Assembly: GCA_963665395.2 (NCBI GenBank)
Contig: OY762251.1
Span: 2,294,001 to 2,358,000, forward strand
DNA: 64,000 bases
Reading direction: 5' to 3'
Source of the DNA: Bin87 sp963665395
Lineage (GTDB): Bacteria > Chloroflexota > Dehalococcoidia > Lucifugimonadales > UBA3495
In this document: positions 45,070-53,361 of the stretch, piece after piece
Numbering within the stretch: the stretch's first letter is position 1
How the letters are laid out: each line of letters begins with the position of its first letter
Notes under the pieces: generated by a model
Databases searched by the model: none
What the model saw: only the letters and a program-made list of their open reading frames with translations
What the model was told of the DNA's origin: nothing
Translations under genes and position numbers: made by a program

Positions 45070-46239
45070 TTAAGAGACCGCTGCCCCGGTCCGGGACGAC
45101 AGGGCCGCCGCCGCTTCGGTCAACGTGTCGGTAAAAGTGACGCCCAAACCGGATTGGGCCAGGATCTCCTTCCCTTCCTCCAGGTTGGTGCCCAGCATCC
45201 TGACCACCAGCGGCTGAGTGGCCTGCCGCTCCGCGTAGGCCATGACTATGCCCCGGGCCGCTACGTCACAGCGCAGGATGCCGCCGAAAATGTTGACCAA
45301 CACTCGGTCAACCTTGGGGTCGGACAAGATGATCCCCACCGCGGCGGCCACCTTTTCCTCTGATGCGCCGCCCCCAACGTCCAGGAAGTTTGCCGGGGCT
45401 GCCCCGGCGGCGCTGGCGACGTCCAGCGTGGCCATGGCCAGCCCCGCCCCGTTGACCAGGCAACCCACGCTGCCGTCCAGGCTTACATAGGCGATATCGT
45501 CGTCCGCAGCGGCCGCTTCCAGGGCATCTTCCTGGCTGCGGTCACGCAGTTGTTGCAGATCAGGATGGCGGTACAGCGCGTCGTCTTCGACTTCCAGCTT
45601 TGCGTCCAACGCCATCACGTCGCCGGCGCCCGTGACGATCAGAGGGTTAACCTCGACCAGGGTACAGTCATTTTCGGTAAAAATGCGGTACAGCGCGGCG
45701 AATATAGCGGCTCCCTGTCGCGCCGCGGCGCCGCTCAGACCCAACCGGGCGGCCACGCGCCGGCACTGAAATGGCATCAGCCCCAGGCCCGGTTCCACCG
45801 CTTCGGTGATGATGGCGTCCGGATTGGTGACGGCAACCTCCTCAATGGACGTGCCGCCGGCCGCGCTGGCAATCAGCATGGGCGCGCGATGGTTGCGGTC
45901 GATTGTGATCGCGACATACATCTCCGCGGCGATGTCGGCCAGTTCTTCCACCAGCACGCTGTCCACCGGCACGCCGTCGGCATCGGTCTGGTTTGTCACC
46001 AGCCGAGAACCGAGCAATGCGCCGGCGAAGCTTCGCGCCTCATCCACCGAGTCAACGACCTTCACGCCGCCGGCCAGGCCACGCCCCCCGGCGTGTACTT
46101 GGCCTTTCACCGCGGCGCGTCCTCCGAAGAATGCTGCGGCTGCCGCGGCTTCTTCAGATGACTTAGCCAGTTTGCCATTCGGGATAGGGATGCCGTAGCG
46201 GGCAAAGATTTCCTTGGCCTGATACTCGTGCAATTTCAT
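45070..46239 (-). CDS. sucC: Succinate-CoA ligase, beta subunit
   Basis: A 389-residue beta subunit. MKLHEYQAKEIFARYGIPIPNG is the standard N-terminus, VKGQVHAGGRGLAGGVKVV carries ATP-grasp residues, LVEVNPLIVTGAGDVMALDAK holds metal ligands, and NIFGGILRCDVAARGIV lies in the C-terminal ligase domain. The ATG at 46239 fits the family start exactly; the frame is open for 47 codons upstream but that region is not conserved. sucC-sucD form an operon. Confidence 0.95.
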   Translation of the reverse strand: MKLHEYQAKEIFARYGIPIPNGKLAKSSEEAAAAAAFFGGRAAVKGQVHAGGRGLAGGVKVVDSVDEARSFAGALLGSRLVTNQTDADGVPVDSVLVEELADIAAEMYVAITIDRNHRAPMLIASAAGGTSIEEVAVTNPDAIITEAVEPGLGLMPFQCRRVAARLGLSGAAARQGAAIFAALYRIFTENDCTLVEVNPLIVTGAGDVMALDAKLEVEDDALYRHPDLQQLRDRSQEDALEAAAADDDIAYVSLDGSVGCLVNGAGLAMATLDVASAAGAAPANFLDVGGGASEEKVAAAVGIILSDPKVDRVLVNIFGGILRCDVAARGIVMAYAERQATQPLVVRMLGTNLEEGKEILAQSGLGVTFTDTLTEAAAALSSRTGAAVS

Positions 46240-46435
46240 GGCGGGAATATTTTGCCCCACGCCGGGCCGGGCGTCAACGCGGTTGACCCGCCGGCCGGTT
46301 AGCTGTCGTCTGGAAAACATTCCGGGATCGTTTCGGAAGACGGCGTTGACCAAGCGTTTACCGACTGAATTAGTTCCCATTCGGGGCCGGTTCCGCAGGG
46401 TCGTCGTAATTCTTTCGGCAACTTTCGATTAGTTG

Positions 46436-46462
46436 TTGACAAAGTGACGGCAACGGTATAAA
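46436..46462 (+). promoter_or_regulatory. Predicted promoter of RdhA-like gene 1
   Basis: TTGACA at 46436-46441 and TATAAA at 46457-46462 are 15 bases apart; TAAATT two bases further gives 17-base spacing. It lies about 60 bases before the start codon. Confidence 0.55.
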
Positions 46463-46517
46463 TTGCCCGAAATGCCGCCGCCTTTGCGCGGTAAAGCCAA
46501 CTAGCGAGGAGGCTAAT

Positions 46518-47795
46518 ATGCTAACCATTGGGCATGAGGTAGTCCGTCCCGGAAGGCACTGGGGGGACGCCGAAATTACGATCCCCATCCCGGAGGAGTT
46601 GGAAACCGTCCCCGGTATTCCGATGACCGGCCGTGAGGTTGACTGGTACGCCCGCGAGTATCCGCTGGAAACCATGAACATCACCGAGCGCGCGTCCCGG
46701 GACTGGTCCAACACCCTGCGCGACCTCCACGCTGAGATGCGTGAGATCCGCAAGGAGCACGACAAGCTCAACAGCAACCTGATCATGGCCGCCCGCGCGA
46801 CCGCTGAGATGGACCCCACTGCTGAGCCCACCGGCGAGGACATCTCCCAGCTCATCAAGGACAAGGCCCGCCAGCTCGGTTACCTGGAAGTCGGCATCAC
46901 TTCCTACGACCCCCGGTATGACTACAAGAGCAAGCGCGGCTTCACCGTCCTTCCTCACGCCATCTGCCTGTGCTACGAGCAGGACTTCGAGCCCACGCAG
47001 ACGATCCCCAGCGTTGACGCCGAGATCGTGCACTCCAGCACCTATCGGACGCAGGCTGCGGCCGGCTTGGAACTGGGCAACTTCATCCGCTCCTTGGGCT
47101 ACAAGGCGCACGTGGTGCACTCCAGCGACGCCACCGGCCCGGTCATCCCCATGTTCGTGGCCGCCGGCCTCGGCTCCCTGGGCGCCTGCGGATACCTGCT
47201 GTCCCCGCACACCGGCAACCGCATGCGGCTGATGATGATCACCACCGACGCCAACGTCACCTATGACGAGCCGGTGGACTATGGCATCCACGCCTTCTGC
47301 CAGGTTTGCCAGGTCTGCGTGAACCGCTGCCCCGGCCGCGCCCTGATGCGCGACAAGATCTGGTGGCGGGGAATCGAGAAGAACAAGCTGTACTTCAAGC
47401 GCTGCCGCCCGGTGATGGCTCGCTACCTCGGCTGTGGCGTCTGCATGAAGGTCTGCCCCATCCAGAAGTACGGTCTCAAGAACGTCATGGAGCACTACGC
47501 CGCCACCGGTCAGGTGCTGGGTAAGGGCACCCATGACCTCGAGGGGTACAACCTTGAGGGCAAGGGCTACTTCGGCCCCGGCGAACTCCCGGTCTTCGAG
47601 CGTGACTTCTTCGACATGCCGCACGGCAACTCCGACGAGTGGGCTTTCGACGAGATGAAGGAAGTCGCCAAGGAGAACGACGGCGAGATCCCCGACGACA
47701 TGCTGGAGAACCTCAAGCTGCAGATCCAGCGCGCCATCGAGTTGCAGTCCGGTGACGTGCTGCAGATGATGGCGGAGGACCAGGACTACATCTAG
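46518..47795 (+). CDS. Reductive-dehalogenase-like corrinoid/iron-sulphur protein, paralogue 1
   Basis: A 425-residue RdhA-like protein. The corrinoid-domain segment VIPMFVAAGLGSLGACGYLLS matches the AGLGxxGxxGLL region of RdhA and QueG. Two [4Fe-4S] clusters are supplied by C261-x2-C264-x2-C267-x3-C271-P and by C296, C306-x2-C309-x3-C313-P. PVDYGIHAFCQVCQVCVNRC is closer to RdhA than to QueG. There is no Tat signal peptide and no RdhB anchor gene nearby, so it is likely cytoplasmic. Codons end almost always in C or G, a sign of high expression. GAGGAGG precedes the ATG and a strong terminator follows. Dehalogenation is possible but unproven; another corrinoid-dependent reduction is equally open. 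Confidence 0.85.
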   Translation: MLTIGHEVVRPGRHWGDAEITIPIPEELETVPGIPMTGREVDWYAREYPLETMNITERASRDWSNTLRDLHAEMREIRKEHDKLNSNLIMAARATAEMDPTAEPTGEDISQLIKDKARQLGYLEVGITSYDPRYDYKSKRGFTVLPHAICLCYEQDFEPTQTIPSVDAEIVHSSTYRTQAAAGLELGNFIRSLGYKAHVVHSSDATGPVIPMFVAAGLGSLGACGYLLSPHTGNRMRLMMITTDANVTYDEPVDYGIHAFCQVCQVCVNRCPGRALMRDKIWWRGIEKNKLYFKRCRPVMARYLGCGVCMKVCPIQKYGLKNVMEHYAATGQVLGKGTHDLEGYNLEGKGYFGPGELPVFERDFFDMPHGNSDEWAFDEMKEVAKENDGEIPDDMLENLKLQIQRAIELQSGDVLQMMAEDQDYI

Positions 47796-47830
47796 TCCGA
47801 ACTCCACATCCTGCCAACCGGCTAAATGGG

Positions 47831-47860
47831 CCGGCGGGAGCAATCCCGCCGGTCTTTTTT
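47831..47860 (+). terminator. Intrinsic terminator after RdhA-like gene 1
   Basis: CCGGCGGGA (47831-47839) pairs with TCCCGCCGG (47844-47852) around a 4-base loop, followed by TCTTTTTT. Confidence 0.88.
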
Positions 47861-47876
47861 ACACTCATAACGATTT

Positions 47877-49049
47877 ATGACTACCCTTCCCTCTCTCCTT
47901 ATCTCCATCCCTGAGGACGTAATCGACCTCGGCTGGGGGCATCCGTCGCCGCGATTGCATCCCACCGACGCCCTGGCCAAGGCCGCGCAGTCCGTTCTCG
48001 GCAGGCAGTCGGCTGTACCGCTCCAGTACGGCGCGGTGCAGGGGTTCGGACCGATGCTTGAATCTTTGGCCGCGTACCTATCCACCCAGAATGCTTACGG
48101 CGGACACGTTAGCCCGGCCTCACTGTTCCTTACTGCCGGGGCTTCTGCCGCCATTGACCTTGCCACCACGCTATTCGCAACGGCCGGCGATACCGTCATC
48201 GTTGAAGAGCCTACCTATTATCTCATCGGCCAAATCTTCGTGGATCACGGCCTCAACGTGGTTGGCGTCCCCACCGACAATGACGGCCTGGATACTGATG
48301 CGCTCGCTTCACTGCTGGAAGCTGCCGACACCCCAAAACCTCGTCTCCTCTATACGATCCCAACGTACCAAAATCCCAACGGCTCGGTGCTCCCCCTGGA
48401 TCGCCGGCGCCACCAGGTGGAGCTGGCGCAGCGACACGGCTTCACTATCATCGCTGACGAGGTGTACCAGCTTCTGCACTATGGGCCGGCGCCACCGCCG
48501 CCCCTGGCCATGCTCGACGACTCCCCAGACGGATGCGTAATATCCCTAGGGTCATTCTCGAAGATACTCTCCCCCGGCCTGCGGCTGGGGTGGGTACACG
48601 CATCCCCGGAGATTATCCGGCGTTTCGTGAATTCCGGGGTCGCGGCCAGCGGCGGCGGCCTGAACCACTTTGCCGCAAACCTCGCCCACGCTATGCTGGA
48701 GATGGGTTTGCTGCAGGAGAACATCAACACCCTCCGCCGGGTCTATGGCCGCCGCCACGACGACGTTGCCGACCTGCTGCGCGCCGAATTGTCCGAAACC
48801 GTCAACTTCACGCCGCCCGGCGGAGGTTACTTCTACTGGCTGAACCTGAACGACGGCATCGACGCCGACGCTCTGCTGCCGTCAGCCCGGGAAATCGGCG
48901 TTTCTTACCGCCCCGGCACCGCCTTCTCGGCTTCCGGGGCCTTCGCCAACGCCCTTCGCATCAGCATTTCCCTATATGAAACTGACGAACTGGCCGAGGG
49001 CATCCGGCGCCTGGCCGCGGCGATACGAACACGCGCCGGTCGGCGTTAA
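47877..49049 (+). CDS. PLP-dependent aminotransferase, class I/II (MocR-type aminotransferase domain)
   Basis: A 390-residue fold-type I aminotransferase without the GntR-like DNA-binding domain found in MocR regulators. VDLGWGHPSPRLHPTDAL and LQYGAVQGFGPMLESLAAYL open the protein, TIPTYQNPNGSVL contains the PLP-contacting asparagine, IIADEVYQLLHYG the aspartate, and SLGSFSKILSPGLRLGW the Schiff-base lysine. PGGGYFYWLNL and the C-terminal arginine region (NALRISISL) follow. It lies only 17 bases after a strong terminator and lacks a clear ribosome binding site, so expression may be low or from an unseen promoter. It sits between the two RdhA-like paralogues. The amino acid substrate is unknown; 2-aminoadipate-type enzymes are similar. 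Confidence 0.9.
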   Translation: MTTLPSLLISIPEDVIDLGWGHPSPRLHPTDALAKAAQSVLGRQSAVPLQYGAVQGFGPMLESLAAYLSTQNAYGGHVSPASLFLTAGASAAIDLATTLFATAGDTVIVEEPTYYLIGQIFVDHGLNVVGVPTDNDGLDTDALASLLEAADTPKPRLLYTIPTYQNPNGSVLPLDRRRHQVELAQRHGFTIIADEVYQLLHYGPAPPPPLAMLDDSPDGCVISLGSFSKILSPGLRLGWVHASPEIIRRFVNSGVAASGGGLNHFAANLAHAMLEMGLLQENINTLRRVYGRRHDDVADLLRAELSETVNFTPPGGGYFYWLNLNDGIDADALLPSAREIGVSYRPGTAFSASGAFANALRISISLYETDELAEGIRRLAAAIRTRAGRR

Positions 49050-49138
49050 CGCCCTGCCGGCCCGAAGCAAAGAATTCCCCAAAGTGGCCCAATAATCATC
49101 ATCACACAAAGGAATGTAATTATTTGGCGGGAAGAGTA

Positions 49139-49167
49139 TTGACATCACCAAACCGGGGATTTACCCT
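49139..49167 (+). promoter_or_regulatory. Predicted promoter of RdhA-like gene 2
   Basis: A consensus TTGACA at 49139-49144 is followed after 17 bases by a poor TACCCT at 49162-49167. The region before it (49075-49135) is AT-rich compared with its surroundings. Confidence 0.5.
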
Positions 49168-49213
49168 TTCCGCAAATTAGGCGTATCTACGCAGTCCAAC
49201 CAAGGAGGAGGAT

Positions 49214-50488
49214 ATGCTAACCATTGGCCATGAGGTACGGCGACCCGGCAAGTATCTGGGCGACGCGCCTGTCACCATCCCGGTGCCCGAGGAACTGGAA
49301 ACCGTTCCCGGCATCCCCATGAACCAGCGCGAAGTTGACTGGTATTCGCGGGAATATCCCGTTGAGACCATGAACATCACCGAGCGCGCTTCCCGCGACT
49401 GGGCCAACACCCTGCGCGACCAGCACGCCGAGATGCGCGAGATCCGCAAAGAACACGACAAGCTGAATCGGAACCTGGTGATGGCCGCCCGTCTTACCGG
49501 CGAGCTGGAGCCCACTTCTGACGCTACCGGCGAGGACATCACCGAGGCCGTCAAGCAGAAGGCCCGCGAGCTCGGTTTCTGCGAGGTTGGGATCACCGCC
49601 TTCGACATCCGCTACGTGTATCAGAGCAAGAAGGACTGGGTCCGCTTCCCCCACGTCATCTGCCTGGCTTACGAGCAGGACTTCGAGCCCACGCAGACCA
49701 TCCCCAGCATCGACGCTGAGATCGTCCACTCCAGCACCTACCGCACGGAAGGCGCCGCCGGTCTGGAACTCGGCAACTTCATCCGCAGCCTCGGCTATCG
49801 CGCCCAGGTTCACAGCCCCAACGATAACACCGGCCCCTACATCCCCATGTTCGTGGCCGCCGGCCTCGGCCAGTTGGGCGCCTGCGGCTACCTGCTGACC
49901 CCCCACGTCGGCTCCCGCTGCCGCATCATGATGATCACCACCGACGCCAACGTCAGCTACGACGAGCCGGTGGACTACGGCATCCACGCCTTCTGCCAGG
50001 TGTGCCAGGTCTGCGTGAACCGCTGCCCCGGCCGCGCCCTGATGCGCGACAAGATCTGGTGGCGCGGAATCGAGAAGAACAAGCTGTACTTCAAGCGCTG
50101 CCGGCCGGTCATGGCCCGCTACCTGGGCTGTGGCGTCTGCATGAAGGTCTGCCCGATCCAGAAGTACGGCATGAAGGCCACCATGGAGCACTACGCGGCC
50201 ACCGGCCAGGTGCTGGGCAAGGGCACCCACGACCTCGAGGGCTACAACCTTGAGGGCAAGGGCTACTTCGGCCCCGGCGAACTCCCGGTCTTCGAAACCG
50301 GCTTCTTCGATATGCCCCACGGCGACACCGGCGAATGGGCCTTCGACCAGTTGAAGGACGCCGCCCGCGCCAACGGCAACGAAATCTCCGACGAGATGAT
50401 CGCCGAGTTCAAGGCCCAGGTGGTCCGCGGCCTGAACCAGAGCACCGACAACGTCGATATGATGTACGAGGAGGAAGACTACATCTAA
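49214..50488 (+). CDS. Reductive-dehalogenase-like corrinoid/iron-sulphur protein, paralogue 2
   Basis: A 424-residue close paralogue of the protein at 46518, about 75-80% identical by eye, nearly invariant from the second half of the corrinoid domain through both Fe-S motifs (CQVCQVCVNRCP from C261, and CGVCMKVCP). The main differences are in residues about 100-145 and the last 60 residues. Like its partner it lacks a Tat signal. Codon use is strongly biased to C/G-ending codons. AAGGAGGAGG precedes the ATG. Its own promoter and terminator indicate independent regulation from paralogue 1. Confidence 0.85.
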   Translation: MLTIGHEVRRPGKYLGDAPVTIPVPEELETVPGIPMNQREVDWYSREYPVETMNITERASRDWANTLRDQHAEMREIRKEHDKLNRNLVMAARLTGELEPTSDATGEDITEAVKQKARELGFCEVGITAFDIRYVYQSKKDWVRFPHVICLAYEQDFEPTQTIPSIDAEIVHSSTYRTEGAAGLELGNFIRSLGYRAQVHSPNDNTGPYIPMFVAAGLGQLGACGYLLTPHVGSRCRIMMITTDANVSYDEPVDYGIHAFCQVCQVCVNRCPGRALMRDKIWWRGIEKNKLYFKRCRPVMARYLGCGVCMKVCPIQKYGMKATMEHYAATGQVLGKGTHDLEGYNLEGKGYFGPGELPVFETGFFDMPHGDTGEWAFDQLKDAARANGNEISDEMIAEFKAQVVRGLNQSTDNVDMMYEEEDYI

Positions 50489-50534
50489 ACGGTGTAGGCA
50501 ACCGAATCGGTCGGTTCTTCGGGAACGACGCAAA

Positions 50535-50566
50535 CGGGGGAAGGCTTGCGCCTTCCCCCGATTTTC
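50535..50566 (+). terminator. Intrinsic terminator after RdhA-like gene 2
   Basis: CGGGGGAAGGC (50535-50545) pairs perfectly with GCCTTCCCCCG (50550-50560), loop TTGC, followed by ATTTT. Confidence 0.88.
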
Positions 50567-50658
50567 ATGGGCTGTGAACCACTCCGTCGGAGATGCGGGG
50601 GCTTTTGGGGACCACTGCGCAAGTCTCGCCCCTGACGGCGCGGCACCCAATGGGTCCG

Positions 50659-50744
50659 TCCTTCGACAGGCTCAGGATGAGCGGAACGGTGAACCCTGAA
50701 GAACGGCCCCCTCACCCCAACCCTCTCCCGCCAGGGGAGAGGGA
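50659..50744. repeat. Intergenic repeat-type sequences, otherwise empty spacer
   Basis: The 270-base spacer between RdhA-like gene 2 and the pentapeptide/TIR gene holds no supported gene. It contains CCTTCGACAGGCTCAGGATG and a hairpin CCCTCTCCC...GGGGAGAGGG preceded by CTCACCCCAA. Both resemble short sequences that recur between genes in many bacterial genomes; they occur once each here, so repeat status is from general knowledge. Confidence 0.4.
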
Positions 50745-50759
50745 GTCTTAGACACCTGA

Positions 50760-52043
50760 CTAGAGTTGCAGGGTGCGCGGGTCGATTTCGCGGCGCGGGG
50801 GAGCGCCGGCGCTGGCCGGCTGGTCTTGCTGGAGGTTGGCGATGAGGTCGTCCAGGGCAGTCCGGTACTCTTCGGAGCCGTCGCCCTGGCCGGTGAGGTC
50901 GAACACGCGGTGTTCCTCTTTCAACAGGCGGGCGCTCCGTACCCGGCCGGCCCCCATGACGCCGTCGCCGTCAACCAGGTACATGGTCCAACGGTCGGAA
51001 ATTTTCTGATATTCATGGGCGCCGGTGATGTCGTTGCGCACGGTTTCGCTGTCCAGCGCGACGGCGGTGCAGATTACGATAATGCGGTCGTAGTGTCGCA
51101 CCCAACGCTCGATTTCCTCCTCGCCGGAGGTGGCGCGGCGGTCCACCAGGGGGTTGCCCCGGAAACTTTCGGCGAAGACCCAGCTGCGGATCCCGGCGGA
51201 ACGCAGGTTGCTTTCCAGTTGCCGGGCGAAGGGGATGTCGGGGTCGGCGCAGGAGATGTGTACCTCCAGGGTGGATACCGGCACGTCGGCCACCGTATCC
51301 TGCAAGCCGGACACCGCGGCCGGCACGCCCGAACCCAGGATGAACGATTCGGGCAACGCGCCCCGGGAGCGGAGCAGCGTGTCCAGCCCAATGGTGCTGG
51401 GCGCATCGTGACGAACGTAGTCCAGGCCGACGGCCGAGTCGAGGGCGCAGTTCTGGAAAACGGTGTAACCGATGATGCAGTTGCTGAAATCGGCGGCGGC
51501 AGCGCCCACGTCGTTGAGCACGGCCTCGTAGAAATCGGCGCCGTTGAGAGTGCAGGACGCCAGGTTACTGCGCGACAGGTTGGCGCCGTTGAAGCTGGCG
51601 CCGGTGAGGTTCGCGCCGGTGAAGTTGGTCCGGTCCAAGTTGGCCCGGTCCAGGTTGGCGTTGGTGAGGTCGGCGCCGGAAAGGTTGGCCTCAGACAACG
51701 TGGCCCGGTCCAGATTCACGCCGGCCAGGTTGGCGTTGCGCATGTCAGCGCCACGGAAGTTAGCCCCGGAGGCGATGGCACGGTTGAAGTTCGCCTCGCG
51801 CAGGTCCGCCCGATAGAAATGAGCGTCATTAAGATAGCCGTTGGAGAGATCCGCGCGGCGCACCATAGCGCCCATGAAGTCTCCGCCCCGCATATCAGCG
51901 CCGCGCAGATTCACCATGGGAATCCGCGCATGGCTCATGTAACAAGCGTTGAGGTCCATGATTCGATTGGGGTTCTCGTCGCGCCAGGCTGCCACCGCGT
52001 CGCGGCCCCGTTTCACAGTTTGGACCAGTTCAATGTCGGCCAT
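50760..52043 (-). CDS. Pentapeptide-repeat protein with C-terminal TIR-like domain
   Basis: A 427-residue protein. Residues about 25-205 are pentapeptide repeats of the A(D/N)Lxx type (NLRGADMRGGDFMGA, DLREANFNRAIASGANFRGA, NLSGADLTNANLDRANLDRT), which fold as a right-handed quadrilateral helix. A linker, GLDTLLRSRGALPESFILGSGVP, leads to a C-terminal TIR-type domain (about residues 270-410): VEVHISCADPD-like first strand (here LEVHISCADPD), FARQLESNLRSAGIRSWVFAE, and EEIERWVRHYDRIIVICTA. The usual SYSxxD of the first strand is degenerate. Similar fusions are widespread, and TIR domains can cleave NAD in anti-phage defence, but activity here is unproven. GGAG lies nine bases before the ATG. 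Confidence 0.8.
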   Translation of the reverse strand: MADIELVQTVKRGRDAVAAWRDENPNRIMDLNACYMSHARIPMVNLRGADMRGGDFMGAMVRRADLSNGYLNDAHFYRADLREANFNRAIASGANFRGADMRNANLAGVNLDRATLSEANLSGADLTNANLDRANLDRTNFTGANLTGASFNGANLSRSNLASCTLNGADFYEAVLNDVGAAAADFSNCIIGYTVFQNCALDSAVGLDYVRHDAPSTIGLDTLLRSRGALPESFILGSGVPAAVSGLQDTVADVPVSTLEVHISCADPDIPFARQLESNLRSAGIRSWVFAESFRGNPLVDRRATSGEEEIERWVRHYDRIIVICTAVALDSETVRNDITGAHEYQKISDRWTMYLVDGDGVMGAGRVRSARLLKEEHRVFDLTGQGDGSEEYRTALDDLIANLQQDQPASAGAPPRREIDPRTLQL

Positions 52044-52138
52044 TATTGCAGTCTCCGTGAGGGTTTCAGCGGCGATTTTAGCATAAAATCACCGGTGGCA
52101 AGGAAGGGTGGGGAACCTGAAATTCACCGGGAGCGAAT

Positions 52139-52618
52139 ATGATGCGGACAATTTATGCGCTAATGGTTTTGTCGCTGATGCTGGCGCTGCTGACGGCTTG
52201 CGCCGGAGACGAGCCGACAGCGACGTTGGAAACGCCGGTTACTGACCACATGATTGCCGAGGCGACCTTGACGGCCCATTACGTCGCCGCCGCGCTGGAA
52301 GCCGGGGCCACGGCCGAAGAGATCAACGCTACGCTGGCAGAGATCGCCGATACTACCATCATTTCCGAGTTCTGGGTCAGCGACGAGAACGGCCGCGTTG
52401 AGTTCACCAGCGTGCCGGGATTGGATTTCGCCTTTCCCACCGATCCCGACGCGGGAACGCAAGCAGCGCCTTTCGCCAACCTGCTGCTGGGACGCGAGAA
52501 GGTGGTGGCGCAAGGGATGATGCCCCGGGAAGCGGACGGCGCTGTGTTCCAGTACGTCGGCGTCGCAGGTGTGGACAAGCCTCGCATCGTGCAGGTGGGC
52601 TTCTCCGGGTCGCAGTAA
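52139..52618 (+). CDS. Lipoprotein with single PAS/Cache-like sensor-type domain
   Basis: A 159-residue predicted lipoprotein. The N-terminal hydrophobic segment ends with the lipobox LTAC, giving a mature N-terminal lipidated cysteine about residue 21. The mature part has a long helix (TDHMIAEATLTAHYVAAALE) and a strand-rich region (FWVSDENGRVEFTSVPGLDF, then FQYVGVAGVDKPRIVQVG) resembling extracellular PAS/Cache domains of chemoreceptors and kinases. No signalling domain is attached, so it may be a binding protein for another receptor. It is divergent from the TIR gene, 95 bases apart. GGGAG precedes the tandem ATGs. Confidence 0.65.
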   Translation: MMRTIYALMVLSLMLALLTACAGDEPTATLETPVTDHMIAEATLTAHYVAAALEAGATAEEINATLAEIADTTIISEFWVSDENGRVEFTSVPGLDFAFPTDPDAGTQAAPFANLLLGREKVVAQGMMPREADGAVFQYVGVAGVDKPRIVQVGFSGSQ

Positions 52619-53361
52619 CACAGGAGCTACGGGATTTCTGAATGCGACGGGCGGCAGACCAGCAGGCAGGCGATTGGGGCTGCCGCCCGGTTCGGATGAT
52701 GGATGGGTCAGTCAGCGCTGGCGTTGGTGAAAGGTGGCCTCCTTGTCGGTTGAAGGTGAAGATTTGCAGGCGACGAGATTGCCACCCCCGTATCAAGTAC
52801 GGGGTCGCGATGGCAAATACTTTGGTTGACCGGGTTCCCGTCGTTTTTCAGCCCTACGGCCGGAGGAAATGCGCTTTGTTTTTTTACTCTTATTCTCCAT
52901 GCCTCTCCAGCATGGCGCGTTGTGGCGGACGCGGTGGCCGAGGGGACTGCTCCGATTACAGCGGTCGGGGACAGTCGTCCTCTTGTGCCCGGTAAGCGAC
53001 TTTGGTTGCTGAAAGGTGTTGGCCGTTGTTGACAGGAACCCGGTCGGGGTGGGTGATGCGGCGTCGGTCCGGTGATCGCCTGTGGGACTATGATAGCACG
53101 GGCGTTCTGTTACGAGGAAGGGGTGGTTGTCAGAAGCAGGATTTTCGGGATTTTAAGGATTGTCGGCATTGTTGCCGTCGTTGGCGCAACCAACTCAATC
53201 CGGCCGATCCTAAAATCCGGCAAATCCTGATTTTGACAACTTCCCGTCGCAATGTGGGTACGCGAGAGATGACAATGCGGTTTGCCCACAGGGGCATTGC
53301 GACTTATAATGCTGCCGGCGCGTTGGGATGCTCAAATCTATCCTACGCGGTCGGATAGACG
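52619..53361. other. Intergenic region of 743 bp without a supported gene
   Basis: Short open readings here are cysteine- and arginine-rich and lack binding sites. A hairpin GGGCGGCAG...CTGCCGCCC near 52650-52690 could end the lipoprotein transcript, and a small one (CCCCGTA...TACGGGG) follows near 52785. The 53126-53240 stretch is an inverted repeat related to 58912-59012. I could not match the remainder to any RNA family. Confidence 0.5.
53126..53240. repeat. MITE-like inverted repeat, copy 1 (about 115 bp)
   Basis: GTTGTCAGAAGCAGGATTTT at the left and its near complement AAATCCTGATTTTGACAAC at the right form a long imperfect palindrome. The terminal sequences are shared with the repeat at 58912-59012. 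No coding capacity. Confidence 0.65.

Noticed and set aside
46518..50488. Epoxyqueuosine reductase (QueG) as the identity of the two Fe-S proteins
   Set aside because: The PVDYG-x-x-x-FC run-in, the CX2CX2CX3CP and C-x9-C-x2-C-x3-CP spacing, the long N-terminal region and the presence of two near copies fit RdhA-like proteins better; HEAT-type or QueG C-terminal features are absent.
52642..52995. Open frame of 117 codons in the spacer before coaX
   Set aside because: It is arginine- and cysteine-rich, lacks a binding site and overlaps hairpins; the spacer looks non-coding.
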